A stretch of DNA of 64,000 nt, from positions 434,001-498,000 of the forward strand of contig JBMNMP010000001.1 in the NCBI GenBank assembly GCA_050953405.1, in the 5' to 3' direction. This stretch comes from RUG100 sp050953405 (GTDB lineage: Bacteria; Bacillota; Clostridia; Peptostreptococcales; Anaerovoracaceae). Position 1 is the first letter of the stretch, and each line of letters opens with the position of its first letter. Position numbers and translations under genes: made by a program. The notes beneath the pieces were generated by a model that worked only from the letters and a program-made list of their open reading frames with translations, searched no databases and was not told the origin of the DNA. Positions 22,665-31,264 of the stretch are shown here, one piece after another.

Positions 22665-24041
22665 TCACACGCGCCATCTGGCGTTGAGTTTCTGAAGGTC
22701 TTCTTCGATGCGTTCCATGGGTATGCGGTTATAATAGAAGATCAGTGCCCTGGAAGCCGGTTCGTCGGTATAGTTTTCGACCGGCGCCGTGTAAATGCCG
22801 AGGTCGGCGGCTTCCTGGCACAGCTTGCTGGCCGGCTTGGGGCTCTTGACGCTGATGATCATGTTGATGCCAGAATTGGCGTTGCCCACAGTTATGAAAC
22901 CGTCCTGCGGCAGGCACTTGAGGACTTTCTGCAGCTTCTGGGAGTACAGGCGGCGCTGTTTCTTGATGCCGGTCTGATAATAGCCCTGCGACATGAAGAG
23001 GGCCAGTGCCAGCTGCTCCGTCTTCGAGCAGGTCTGTGAATAGTCGCTGCTGAGGCGGTCGAAGATCAGGGACAGCGATTCCGGGAGCACCATGTAACTG
23101 ATTTTGACTGCGGCGAAGAGGGTCGAAGAGAACGATCCCAGGTAGATCACGCGGCCCCCCTGATCGAGGCTCTGGAGCGAGGGAATCGGCTTGCCGAAGT
23201 AGCGCAGTTCGCTGTCGTAATCATCTTCTATGATGTAACTGTTGTTCTTCTCTGCCCAGTCCAGCAGGCGATAACGCTTGCCGGCGGACATCACGGCTCC
23301 GGTGGGGAACTGGTTGGAAGGGTTCACGTATGTGGTGCACCTGATGTTGGTGGGCAGGTGGTCGATATCGATGCCGTCTTTTTCCACGGGGACCGGAGAC
23401 AGCGTAAAGCCGTGATCGCGGAATACGCGGCGCACCGGAAGATAACCGGGCTCTTCCACGGCCACCAGTGTGAGGCCGATGCTGCCGAGTATGGCGGTCA
23501 GCAGAGATGTTATCTGCTGTGTTCCCGCGGCGATGATGATCTGGTCCGCAGTGCAGATGACGCCCCTCGAGCGGTAGACGTACTTTGCGATCTCGGAACG
23601 CAGTGAGATCTCGCCCCTGGTATCACCTTCGAAGAGCAGTGTCTGCGGGTGTTCGGTGATCACGCGGCTGGTGCACTTTTTCCATTTGTTGAAGTCAAAA
23701 CAGGAGAGATCGTATTCGAACGCCGGGGCCTCCATGGAGAGATTTTCCGGAACCGCAGGGGCGGGCCTGCTCTTTGCGCGGCTGTCGGGATAGAACATAT
23801 CGTTGACGAAATAGCCGGCCTTGGGCCGGCTCTCGATATAGCCTTCAACGGCCAGCTGGTTGTAAGCTCCCTCCACTGTCGTCAGGCTAAGATCTAAAGA
23901 GGATGATAGATTTCGCAGAGAAGGCAGCTTTTCTCCGGGTACAATAGCTTTGGTCAGTATCTGATCTTTGATGTATTCATATAGCTGCAAGTACAGGGGT
24001 TTAGCCGAGTTTTCGTCCAGCATTGGTATTATGGCTTTCAT
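22665..24041 (-). CDS. MocR-type regulator (GntR HTH plus aminotransferase-like domain) lacking the PLP lysine
   Basis: A 458-residue member of the MocR/PdxR/GabR group. Residues 1-80 are a GntR winged helix (GEKLPSLRNLSSSLDLSLTTVEGAYNQL); the rest is a fold-type I aminotransferase-like sensor (CTTYVNPSNQFPTG, IIEDDYDSELRY). In relatives the PLP-binding lysine lies in a (T/S)FSK(T/V) motif; here the codons read SFSSTLF, serine in its place. The neighbouring gene, divergent, is an ECF transporter S component, so the regulator may control vitamin uptake, vitamin B6 being the usual theme for the group. Without the lysine, PLP could bind only non-covalently. Confidence 0.88.
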   Translation of the reverse strand: MKAIIPMLDENSAKPLYLQLYEYIKDQILTKAIVPGEKLPSLRNLSSSLDLSLTTVEGAYNQLAVEGYIESRPKAGYFVNDMFYPDSRAKSRPAPAVPENLSMEAPAFEYDLSCFDFNKWKKCTSRVITEHPQTLLFEGDTRGEISLRSEIAKYVYRSRGVICTADQIIIAAGTQQITSLLTAILGSIGLTLVAVEEPGYLPVRRVFRDHGFTLSPVPVEKDGIDIDHLPTNIRCTTYVNPSNQFPTGAVMSAGKRYRLLDWAEKNNSYIIEDDYDSELRYFGKPIPSLQSLDQGGRVIYLGSFSSTLFAAVKISYMVLPESLSLIFDRLSSDYSQTCSKTEQLALALFMSQGYYQTGIKKQRRLYSQKLQKVLKCLPQDGFITVGNANSGINMIISVKSPKPASKLCQEAADLGIYTAPVENYTDEPASRALIFYYNRIPMERIEEDLQKLNARWRV

Positions 24042-24090
24042 GTTCCGCCTCCATCTGTATATATAAAAATAATAATATCTGCCTATTTAT

Positions 24091-24114
24091 ATAATAACAC
24101 AATTGAGTTATTAT
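24091..24114. promoter_or_regulatory. palindrome in the MocR / ECF divergent region
   Basis: ATAATAAC (24091-24098) and GTTATTAT (24107-24114) with centre ACAATTGA. It is central in the 136-base divergent gap and is the best candidate for the regulator's binding site; assignment is inference. Confidence 0.5.
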
Positions 24115-24177
24115 GTATATACAGCCGGAAAGTCGACTTGATAGTAGTAAAATAAACCATAGAAAAGAGGAATATAT

Positions 24178-24723
24178 ATGAATACGAAGAGCAATGTTAA
24201 GAATACGGTGATGACGGCCCTGATGATGGGACTCATAATGCTGATGACATTTATTATCAGAATACCGGTGCCGGCCTCTGAAGGATACATCCATCTGGGA
24301 GACTGCATGATCTTCATGGCGGTACTGCTGCTGGGCTGGAAGCGCGGCGCCGTGGCCGCGGGCGTAGGCTCTGCGCTGGCGGACCTCATCGGAGGATATG
24401 CTTTCTATGCGCCGGTGACCCTGGTGGTCAAGTTCGTGATGGCTATGCTGGTAGGACTCTTCATTGAAAGAGCTGTGAAGAAGGGATTCACCGGCGGCAG
24501 GTTCATAGTGATGGAAGTGCTGGGAATGGCGCTGGGCGGCGCATTCATGTGCGGCGGATACTACCTGGCTGAGTCCCTGTTCTACGGCAACTGGTTCACG
24601 CCGCTGCTGGCTATTCCGATGAACATCCTGCAGTTCGGAGTCGGCATCGTGATCGCGACACTGCTGGCGCACGCATTGTACAAGACGCCTGCACGCAGCG
24701 CTTTCGCTTATCATATCAATTAA
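24178..24723 (+). CDS. ECF transporter S component
   Basis: A 181-residue integral membrane protein with about six hydrophobic segments. The pattern fits substrate-binding S components of energy-coupling-factor vitamin transporters: IPVPASEGYIHLGDCMIFMAVLLLG and GAVAAGVGSALADLIGGYAFYAPVTL(V)VKF, the latter part being the usual 'GSALADLI-GGY' loop. Substrate is unknown; the divergent MocR-type regulator points to a vitamin B6 compound, but thiamine precursors or others are possible. The shared ECF module (EcfA, EcfA', EcfT) is not in the window. AGAGG precedes the ATG, and a terminator follows. Confidence 0.88.
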   Translation: MNTKSNVKNTVMTALMMGLIMLMTFIIRIPVPASEGYIHLGDCMIFMAVLLLGWKRGAVAAGVGSALADLIGGYAFYAPVTLVVKFVMAMLVGLFIERAVKKGFTGGRFIVMEVLGMALGGAFMCGGYYLAESLFYGNWFTPLLAIPMNILQFGVGIVIATLLAHALYKTPARSAFAYHIN

Positions 24724-24746
24724 GACATGCGTTGAATAAATGCGGC

Positions 24747-24774
24747 AGACCGGGCCCTGGTGCCCGGTCTTTTT
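24747..24774 (+). terminator. intrinsic terminator of the ECF gene
   Basis: AGACCGGGC (24747-24755) / GCCCGGTCT (24762-24770), 6-base loop, followed by T run. Confidence 0.93.
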
Positions 24775-24792
24775 GTACTAGCCTGCCGGTGA

Positions 24793-24801
24793 TGGTATAA
24801 T
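24793..24801 (+). promoter_or_regulatory. extended -10 promoter of the Sir2 gene
   Basis: TGGTATAAT, 19 bases before the chosen start codon. The predicted leader is only about a dozen bases, just enough for the GGAGGTG site. Confidence 0.55.
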
Positions 24802-24820
24802 GGATGCGGAGGTGATGAAA

Positions 24821-25561
24821 ATGTATGAAGAATTAACCAGGATAATAAAGGAAAGCAATAACATTGTGTTCTTCGGCGGCGCCGGCGTGTCCACGGAGAG
24901 CAATATACCGGACTTCAGATCGGAACAGGGTCTCTACAACGCGAAGGAAAAGTACGGCAGATCTCCGGAACAGATGATTTCCCACGGCTTTTTCATGCGG
25001 GATACGGAGACCTTCTTCGATTACTACAAGAACAATATGGTCTATCCGGATGCGGAGCCCAACGCGGCGCACTATGCGCTGGCAAAGCTGGAGGAAATGG
25101 GCAAGCTGAAGGCTGTGGTCACCCAGAACATCGACGGGCTGCACCAGAAGGCGGGCAGCAGGACGGTCTACGAACTGCACGGCTCGGTGCTCCGCAACTT
25201 CTGCATGAAGTGCCATGCCGCCTATGACCTCGATTATGTGATGGATCCCGGGAACTGCGACGGGCACGTGCCCAGGTGCAGCAAGTGCGGCGGCATCGTG
25301 AAGCCGGACGTTGTCCTCTATGAAGAGCCATTGGACGAGGCACAGATAACAGGCGCCGTGAATGCCATACAGAAGGCGGACACCCTGATCGTGGGAGGCA
25401 CGTCGCTGGTGGTCTATCCGGCGGCCGGACTGATCAATTACTTCCGCGGGAAAAACCTGGTGCTCATCAACAAGGGCAGCACGCAGTACGACGAAAGAGC
25501 GGACCTGGTGATCAGCGATGCCATCGGGAAGGTCTTCGCTCAGGTGATGAAGGACCTTTAA
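24821..25561 (+). CDS. cobB: NAD-dependent protein deacylase, Sir2 family
   Basis: A 246-residue sirtuin that removes acyl groups from lysines using NAD. Seen: GAGVSTESNIPDFRS (NAD site, about 18-32), QNIDGLHQKAG and the catalytic histidine in ELHGS, zinc cysteines CMKC and CSKC (about 127-156), and GGTSLVVYPAAGL. Tyr and Arg that mark desuccinylases (Y-x-x-R after the first NAD loop) are not in place (the stretch reads SEQGLYNAKEKYG), so it is more of the deacetylase type. GGAGGTG stands 6 bases before the ATG at 24821; the two earlier in-frame ATGs leave no room for a ribosome-binding site. Confidence 0.94.
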   Translation: MYEELTRIIKESNNIVFFGGAGVSTESNIPDFRSEQGLYNAKEKYGRSPEQMISHGFFMRDTETFFDYYKNNMVYPDAEPNAAHYALAKLEEMGKLKAVVTQNIDGLHQKAGSRTVYELHGSVLRNFCMKCHAAYDLDYVMDPGNCDGHVPRCSKCGGIVKPDVVLYEEPLDEAQITGAVNAIQKADTLIVGGTSLVVYPAAGLINYFRGKNLVLINKGSTQYDERADLVISDAIGKVFAQVMKDL

Positions 25562-25585
25562 AAAGCGCATATCTATGATGCAAAT

Positions 25586-25612
25586 ACAACATGGGCATAC
25601 CGCCCGTGTTGT
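25586..25612 (+). terminator. hairpin after the Sir2 gene
   Basis: 11-bp stem ACAACATGGGC / GCCCGTGTTGT with one G-T pair and a 5-base loop. The T run is poor, so termination is likely but not certain. Confidence 0.5.
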
Positions 25613-25620
25613 GTTATAAT
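25612..25620 (+). promoter_or_regulatory. extended -10 promoter of the surE operon
   Basis: TGTTATAAT directly after the preceding hairpin, 32 bases before the surE start. Confidence 0.55.
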
Positions 25621-25652
25621 ATACCATCGTAAACAGGAGGACGGAGGTATCC

Positions 25653-26417
25653 ATGAACATACTAGTATCCAATGACGATGGCATAGACGCACGCGGCATC
25701 CACGAACTGGCGGCGGCTCTGGCGGGAGAGGGAGACATCTATATTTCAGCACCCGATTCGCAGAAGAGTGCGGCGGCGCATTCAATAACCGTGCACAACC
25801 CGATCACCATAAAGGAAGTGGATTTCGAGCGGGCCAGCGGTGCCCTCGAAGTGAAGGGAACGCCTGCAGACTGCGTCAAGCTGGGGATCAGATATTTCAA
25901 GGCCAAGGGGATCGACATAGATTTCGTATTTTCAGGCATAAATCACGGAGGCAATCTGGGGACGGACACCCTGTATTCGGGTACGGTCTCCGCTGCGATA
26001 GAGGGGGCTCTGTGCAAAAAACCGTCGGTGGCAGTGTCCGTGAACAGCACGCATCCGACCCATTTCGACTATTCGTGCGAGCTTGCAATAGAAACCCTGC
26101 ACGCCATGGTCGAACACGACATGGGGATAATAATCATGAACATAAACGCGCCCGACCTGCCGCGAGATGAGGTCAGGGGCGTTAAATATACCCGCCTCGG
26201 GGTAAGAGAATACGATGAGTGGTTCCAGCCCGAGGATACAGTTTCGGGGGAAACACAGTATAAATATCAGGGTAAACCAGTTGTTTATAAGAGCAGGAAC
26301 AGCGGCATCGATGTGATCGCTGACCAGGAGAAATACGCCAGCATCACTCCGCTCAAATGTGACCTGACAAATTATGAACTGCTGGAGGATATCAAGAAAT
26401 GGAGGATATACAAATGA
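25653..26417 (+). CDS. surE: 5'/3'-nucleotidase SurE
   Basis: A 254-residue metal-dependent survival protein that dephosphorylates nucleoside monophosphates. The N-terminal metal site MNILVSNDDGIDARGI is textbook (Asp8-Asp9 region), followed by APDSQKSAAAHSIT and SGINHGGNLGTDTLYSGTVSAA, here quoted in its core GGNLGTDTLYSGTV. Full family length. Two purine-rich stretches (CAGGAGG, CGGAGG) precede the ATG. It overlaps the next gene by 4 bases (ATGA), so the two are translationally coupled. Confidence 0.96.
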   Translation: MNILVSNDDGIDARGIHELAAALAGEGDIYISAPDSQKSAAAHSITVHNPITIKEVDFERASGALEVKGTPADCVKLGIRYFKAKGIDIDFVFSGINHGGNLGTDTLYSGTVSAAIEGALCKKPSVAVSVNSTHPTHFDYSCELAIETLHAMVEHDMGIIIMNINAPDLPRDEVRGVKYTRLGVREYDEWFQPEDTVSGETQYKYQGKPVVYKSRNSGIDVIADQEKYASITPLKCDLTNYELLEDIKKWRIYK

Positions 26418-26965
26418 GCAGAAGACTGATGCAAAAGGACGATGTAGTGGCGGTCGCGTTAGACTTCCAGGAAAAGCTGGTTCCCGCCATGAGGGACTCC
26501 AGGGTGCTGGAGGCCACAGTAGCCAAACTGATGACCGGCTTGAAGATTTTGAGAGTGCCCATACTGGTGACTCAGCAGTATACGAAAGGTCTGGGGGCGA
26601 CGACGGAGACTATCAGTCAGGCGATCGGCGACTTTGACCACATAGAGAAAACAACTTTCAGCGCTATGAGAGAGGAAGCTTTCGTCAATGCACTGCAGGA
26701 AACAGGAGCCAGGACCGTGCTGCTGCTCGGACTGGAGACCCATATCTGCGTGGAGCAGACGGCAATGGAACTGCTGGATGCCGGATACAAGGTGGTCCTG
26801 GTGACCGACTGCTGTTCCAGCAGGAAAAAGCACGACAAGAGAGTTGCCGTGGAGCGCATGATGAGCGCAGGAGTAGATGTAACTACATATGAAGCGGCGC
26901 TGTTCGAACTGCTGGGAGGCAGCCGTGAAGAGGGGTTCAAGGAGATATCGAGGCTAGTAAAATAA
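26414..26965 (+). CDS. isochorismatase-family cysteine hydrolase
   Basis: A 183-residue cysteine hydrolase. The triad is visible: Asp in VVAVALDFQEKL, Lys in DHIEKTTFSA, Cys in LLLGLETHICVEQTA (Cys about residue 115). Family members hydrolyse amide or enol ether bonds (nicotinamidase, isochorismatase, YcaC-like); the H-x-CV-x-x-T motif is general, so no substrate can be named. I chose the ATG that overlaps the surE stop (ATGA) because GGAGG stands the right distance before it. The DUF2156 gene starts 1 base after its stop. Confidence 0.9.
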   Translation: MSRRLMQKDDVVAVALDFQEKLVPAMRDSRVLEATVAKLMTGLKILRVPILVTQQYTKGLGATTETISQAIGDFDHIEKTTFSAMREEAFVNALQETGARTVLLLGLETHICVEQTAMELLDAGYKVVLVTDCCSSRKKHDKRVAVERMMSAGVDVTTYEAALFELLGGSREEGFKEISRLVK

Positions 26966-26966
26966 T

Positions 26967-27902
26967 ATGTATATGTTTGAAAACAGAATCAGATTAGAGG
27001 ATAAGCCTCTGCTGGACAAGTATATGAGCGCTGTGGACCATCAGACTTCAGGGCTGTCTTTTTCCGCCATGTATATGTGGAAGACGGAAAATCAGTTCAG
27101 CTGGAGGATGATCGGAGATTATCTCTGCATGGCCGGCATCTCCCACCTGGAGATGGAGGAAGGCATCATCCTGCCGTTCATGCTCATGCCGCTGCCGGCG
27201 GACGGCAACTACGATCCGAAAACGCTGAGGGAGACCCTGTACGAGGCAAAGAAGATCTTTGAGGATGCCGGGGAACCCTTCAGTCTGAGGCTGATACCGT
27301 TTCATCTGCTGAGCGTGCTCGAAGAGGCCTGCCCGGGAGAGCTGAAGATAGTCGATGACCGGCCGAATTACGACTATGTGTATCGCACTCAGGATCTGAT
27401 CGAATTGAAAGGAAGAGCTTACCACGGCAAGAAGAACCATCTGAATTACTTCAAGAAAAACTACAATTACGAATACATCAAGCTTACATCTGCCATGGCG
27501 GATGAGGTGATGACTTTTCTCGATGAGTTCAACGCCAGGAAGGAAGTCTCGCAGCACGAGCGTGACATGCTGGAGAATGAACAGCGTGCCATGGAAGATG
27601 TATTGAACAATCTCGAGGCTGTGGGCTATGATGCGGGGGCCATCCGCATCGACGGTAAGATAGAAGCTATCGCCATCGGCGGTACGTTGAACAGAAATAC
27701 GGTGACCGAGCATGTGGAGAAAGCCAACGTGGAATACCGCGGGCTTTACCAGGCCATCAATAATGAATACTGCAAGGATGTGGCCAGCTGGGCCAAGTAC
27801 ATCAACCGCGAGGAGGATATGGGCCTGCCCAATCTGCGCAAGGCGAAACTGTCATATCACCCCTGCAAGCTGGTTGAAAAATATATTGTGTCGTTCAAAT
27901 AA
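26967..27902 (+). CDS. DUF2156 (LPG synthase C-terminal-like) protein
   Basis: A 311-residue protein matching the DUF2156/phosphatidylglycerol lysyltransferase C-terminal family, which has a double GNAT fold. The characteristic end INREEDMGLPNLRKAKLSYHP (core NREEDMGLPNLRKAKLSYH) is present, as is the family start with paired LLDKYM and FSAMYMW. MprF-like aminoacyl-phospholipid synthases contain this domain fused to a membrane part; here there are no membrane segments, so the protein is soluble and its substrate unknown. Third gene of the surE operon. Confidence 0.88.
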   Translation: MYMFENRIRLEDKPLLDKYMSAVDHQTSGLSFSAMYMWKTENQFSWRMIGDYLCMAGISHLEMEEGIILPFMLMPLPADGNYDPKTLRETLYEAKKIFEDAGEPFSLRLIPFHLLSVLEEACPGELKIVDDRPNYDYVYRTQDLIELKGRAYHGKKNHLNYFKKNYNYEYIKLTSAMADEVMTFLDEFNARKEVSQHERDMLENEQRAMEDVLNNLEAVGYDAGAIRIDGKIEAIAIGGTLNRNTVTEHVEKANVEYRGLYQAINNEYCKDVASWAKYINREEDMGLPNLRKAKLSYHPCKLVEKYIVSFK

Positions 27903-27923
27903 CAACACTCTTGATACTTTTGA

Positions 27924-27952
27924 TTGAAAAAAAGAGGACAATATGTTATTAT
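27924..27952 (+). promoter_or_regulatory. sigma-A promoter of the thiolase gene
   Basis: TTGAAA (27924-27929), 17-base spacer, TATTAT (27947-27952), each 5 of 6. Predicted start near 27959. Confidence 0.65.
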
Positions 27953-28019
27953 TCTAAGCAGTACGACTAACTTTATGAATTAGTAATCGAACACAATTAT
28001 TCAAGGAGGATTTTTCCAA

Positions 28020-29216
28020 ATGAGAGAAGTAGTAATCGTAAGCACAGCAAGAACACCTATCGGTAAGTTCGGTGGCAGCCTGAAGACAATACCGACATCG
28101 ACGCTGGGAGCTATCCCGACAAAGGAAGCTATCAAGAGAGCCGGTATCGATCCCGCAGATATTGATGAAGTCATCATGGGATGCGTACTCCAGGGCGGAC
28201 TGGGTCAGAACATAGCAAGACAGATCGCGATCGAAGCAGGAATTCCTATCGAAGTTCCGGCAATGACCATCAACAAGGTATGCGGATCCGGACTGAGAGC
28301 TATCGAGCTGGCTGCACAGATCATCAAGGCTGAGGACGCTGACATCGTAGTTGCCGGAGGAGCAGAGAACATGTCCAAGACAGGATACTGCATCGACAGC
28401 GCAAGATGGGGCGCAAGAATGAACAACACCAAGATGACAGACATGATGGTCAACGATGGTCTCTGGGATGCATTCAATGACTATCACATGGGAATCACTG
28501 CTGAAAACGTTGCTGAAAAGTGGGGACTGACAAGACGCGAACTCGATGAATTCGCAGCAGCTTCACAGCAGAAGGCGATTGCAGCAATCAAGTCCGGAAA
28601 ATTCAAGGATGAGATCGTTCCTGTACCGGTACCGCAGAGAAAGGGCGATCCGATCATCTTCGATACAGACGAAGACCCGAGAGAGGGAACAACAGCAGAC
28701 AGCATTGCAAAGCTGAAGCCGGCATTCAAGAGAAAGCCCAAGTATGACGAAGACGGCGTAGTTACAGCTGCTAACGCTTCCGGAATCAACGATGCCGGTG
28801 CTGCAGTAGTCGTAATGAGCAGGGAAAAGGCTGACGAGCTGGGAATCAAGCCGATGTGCACCATCAAGGGATACGCTTCCGCAGGTGTAGATCCGAAGAT
28901 CATGGGAATCGGACCTGTTCCGGCTTCCAAGAAGGCTCTGAAGAAGGCCGGCATGACGATCGAAGACATGGATCTGATCGAAGCTAACGAAGCATTTGCT
29001 GCTCAGTCCTGCGCAGTTGCCAAGGAACTGGGATTCAACATGGACATCGTTAACGTAAACGGTGGTGCTATCGCTCTGGGACACCCGATCGGTGCTTCCG
29101 GATGCAGGATCTTCATCACCCTGATCAACGAGATGATCAGAAGAGACGCTAAGAAGGGCCTGGCTACGCTCTGCATAGGCGGCGGCATGGGAACAGCTCT
29201 CGTTGTAGAAAGATAG
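28020..29216 (+). CDS. thlA: acetyl-CoA C-acetyltransferase (thiolase)
   Basis: A 398-residue biosynthetic-type thiolase that condenses two acetyl-CoA to acetoacetyl-CoA, first step of butyrate or butanol-type fermentation. Acyl-accepting Cys88 in NKVCGSGLRAI, the histidine in GGAIALGHPIGASG, and the second active cysteine in TLCIGGGMG are all present. AAGGAGG precedes the ATG. Codon use is strongly biased (few rare codons), as in the aminotransferase at 53605, pointing to high expression. It stands alone with its own promoter and terminator; the other butyrate genes are not in the window. The symbol follows clostridial usage; atoB would do as well. Confidence 0.95.
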   Translation: MREVVIVSTARTPIGKFGGSLKTIPTSTLGAIPTKEAIKRAGIDPADIDEVIMGCVLQGGLGQNIARQIAIEAGIPIEVPAMTINKVCGSGLRAIELAAQIIKAEDADIVVAGGAENMSKTGYCIDSARWGARMNNTKMTDMMVNDGLWDAFNDYHMGITAENVAEKWGLTRRELDEFAAASQQKAIAAIKSGKFKDEIVPVPVPQRKGDPIIFDTDEDPREGTTADSIAKLKPAFKRKPKYDEDGVVTAANASGINDAGAAVVVMSREKADELGIKPMCTIKGYASAGVDPKIMGIGPVPASKKALKKAGMTIEDMDLIEANEAFAAQSCAVAKELGFNMDIVNVNGGAIALGHPIGASGCRIFITLINEMIRRDAKKGLATLCIGGGMGTALVVER

Positions 29217-29249
29217 TCTCATAGATCGAATATAACAAGCTAATGAAAG

Positions 29250-29300
29250 CGGAGTCGCTGCACTGTGTGCGGCGGCTCCGTTTCAGTCTTTTTTCAGTTG
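29250..29300 (+). terminator. intrinsic terminator of the thiolase gene
   Basis: 9-bp stem CGGAGTCGC (29250-29258) / GCGGCTCCG (29272-29280) with one G-T pair, followed after a short gap by six T. Confidence 0.7.
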
Positions 29301-29342
29301 CTGCGAGTATGTTATAATAATCATGAGGTACAGGAGGAAAGT

Positions 29343-30017
29343 ATGCGGGTACTGATAGTGGAAGATGAGGTCAGGCTGGCGGAAGCACTGGCGCAGATCC
29401 TCTCTGAAGAAAAATATATGACGGATGTTGTCTATAACGGTGACGATGGATACGATTATGCGAGCACCGGAATTTACGACTGCATCGTACTGGATGTGAT
29501 GCTCCCGGGCATGAATGGCTATGAAGTGGCCAAGCAGCTGAGAAAAGACAAGAACCAGACGCCGATAATCATGCTGACTGCCAAGAGCAGCACCGACGAT
29601 AAGGTGGAAGGACTCGACAGCGGTGCGGACGATTATATGACGAAACCGTTCGAGCCGGTGGAATTACTGGCAAGGATACGCGCGATCTCACGGAGACAGG
29701 GCGAGGTCGTGCTCGATGAGGCTACTTTCGGTGACCTGGTGCTGGACCTTTCAACGTGCGATCTGAAGTGCGGCGACAAGTCGATACACCTCAACTTCAA
29801 GGAGTTCGAGATCCTCAAATTGCTGATGAGCAACCCGAAGACGGCGGTGACCAAAGAGGATATGATCGTCAAGGTGTGGGGATATGATTCCGAGGCCACC
29901 GACAACAACGTGGAAGCTTATATATCATTCCTGAGGAAGAAATTCCAGCACCTGAAGACCAAGGTGGGCATCACGGCGCTGAGAAAAGTCGGCTATAGAT
30001 TAGAGGTAGCGGGCTGA
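29343..30017 (+). CDS. OmpR/PhoB-family response regulator
   Basis: A 224-residue transcription factor. The receiver has the acidic pair ED near residue 7, the phosphoacceptor Asp51 in IVLDVMLPG, Thr in MLTAKS and Lys in MTKPFEP. Residues 125-224 form the winged-helix effector ending in ALRKVGYRLE. I chose the ATG at 29343 with AGGAGG just before it; upstream in-frame codons cross the -10-like region. Its stop overlaps the kinase start (TGATG), so both are made together. Target genes cannot be read from the sequence. Confidence 0.95.
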   Translation: MRVLIVEDEVRLAEALAQILSEEKYMTDVVYNGDDGYDYASTGIYDCIVLDVMLPGMNGYEVAKQLRKDKNQTPIIMLTAKSSTDDKVEGLDSGADDYMTKPFEPVELLARIRAISRRQGEVVLDEATFGDLVLDLSTCDLKCGDKSIHLNFKEFEILKLLMSNPKTAVTKEDMIVKVWGYDSEATDNNVEAYISFLRKKFQHLKTKVGITALRKVGYRLEVAG

Positions 30018-31264
30018 TGCTGAAAAAACTGCAAAAGAGATTCATACTGATCAACATGGTCCTCGTGGGCGCAGTGCTGCTCATCGGTTTTTGTGCTGTC
30101 GTCTTTACGTCTTATGTCCATCAGAAGGCGAATGTGGAACGGGCGCTGAACCGGGCCATCAACATGATGCAGAGTGACCAGTCGCTCTTTGGCAGACCGC
30201 AGCTGGGGGACAATTCGAACGATGAAATAACGCCGACGATGACGATGATCGTCGATGCGGACGGCAACCTGGTCGGACTGCCGCAGGGCAGTTTCACGAT
30301 GCAGGACAGCACGCTTGAAGAGGTGCGCAATCAGGTCTTTCATGTGAACGCCAGCGAGGGCAAGCTGCACAACTGGAATCTGTACTACAAAAAGCATCTG
30401 CAGGCTGACGGCTCCACGATAATCGCGTTCACCAGTGCCACTGCACTGAACAAAAATATAATGTCCACGGTGACTTACTCGATACTGCTGTTCGTTTCTT
30501 CGATGGTGGTCATCTTCATCATCAGCTATGTGCTCTCGCGGCTGGCCATCAAGCCGGTGCGCAGGGCCTGGAACCAGCAGCAGCAGTTCGTGGCCGATGC
30601 GAGCCATGAACTGAAGACACCGCTGACGGTGATCCTGGCAAACAACGATATCCTGCTGGCTCACAAGAATGATTCCGTCAGCAACCAGAGCAAATGGGTA
30701 GAGAGCACCAAGGCGGAAGCCACGCACATGAAGAATCTGGTCAACAACCTGCTCTATCTGGCGCGCTCGGATGCCAACAAGGGCAAGCCCGTATTTTCGG
30801 AGGTGCCCTTCGGTGAGATCACCATCAACAGCGCTCTGCAGCTGGAACCGGTCGCCTTCGACAACGGCGTGATGCTGGATTACGAAAATGTGGATACGGA
30901 AGTGAAGATGATCGGCGATGCCACAGCTCTCAATCAGCTGGTACAGATCCTGATCGACAATGCCTGCAAGTACGGAGTAAAGGGAGGGACTGTCGAGATC
31001 CGTCTTCGCAAAGAACGCGGAGTCGTGCGCCTGCAGGTGCACAACGACGGTGAACCCATAGCGGCGCAGGATCTGCCGCATCTGTTCGAGCGTTTTTACC
31101 GTGCGGACAAGGCGCGCACCCAGCAGAACCAGCAGGGCGGATACGGTCTCGGTCTGGCCATAGCAAAGGCTATAGTGGATGCTCACAAGGGAAAGATCTC
31201 GGTCACCAGCACCAAAAGAGAAGGTACTACTTTTACGGCCGAGTTCAAAGAGCGCGGTCAATGA
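30017..31264 (+). CDS. sensor histidine kinase
   Basis: A 415-residue membrane kinase, partner of the response regulator upstream. Two membrane segments (about 10-33 and 153-178) enclose an extracellular domain of about 120 residues with no recognisable ligand motif. Cytoplasmic part: phosphoacceptor His197 in DASHELKTPLT, N box ILIDNACKYG, G boxes in GGYGLGLAIAKAIV. No full HAMP domain is seen. The 3' end overlaps the convergent coaBC gene by 20 bases. A role in envelope sensing is common for the architecture but not shown here. Confidence 0.95.
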   Translation: MLKKLQKRFILINMVLVGAVLLIGFCAVVFTSYVHQKANVERALNRAINMMQSDQSLFGRPQLGDNSNDEITPTMTMIVDADGNLVGLPQGSFTMQDSTLEEVRNQVFHVNASEGKLHNWNLYYKKHLQADGSTIIAFTSATALNKNIMSTVTYSILLFVSSMVVIFIISYVLSRLAIKPVRRAWNQQQQFVADASHELKTPLTVILANNDILLAHKNDSVSNQSKWVESTKAEATHMKNLVNNLLYLARSDANKGKPVFSEVPFGEITINSALQLEPVAFDNGVMLDYENVDTEVKMIGDATALNQLVQILIDNACKYGVKGGTVEIRLRKERGVVRLQVHNDGEPIAAQDLPHLFERFYRADKARTQQNQQGGYGLGLAIAKAIVDAHKGKISVTSTKREGTTFTAEFKERGQ

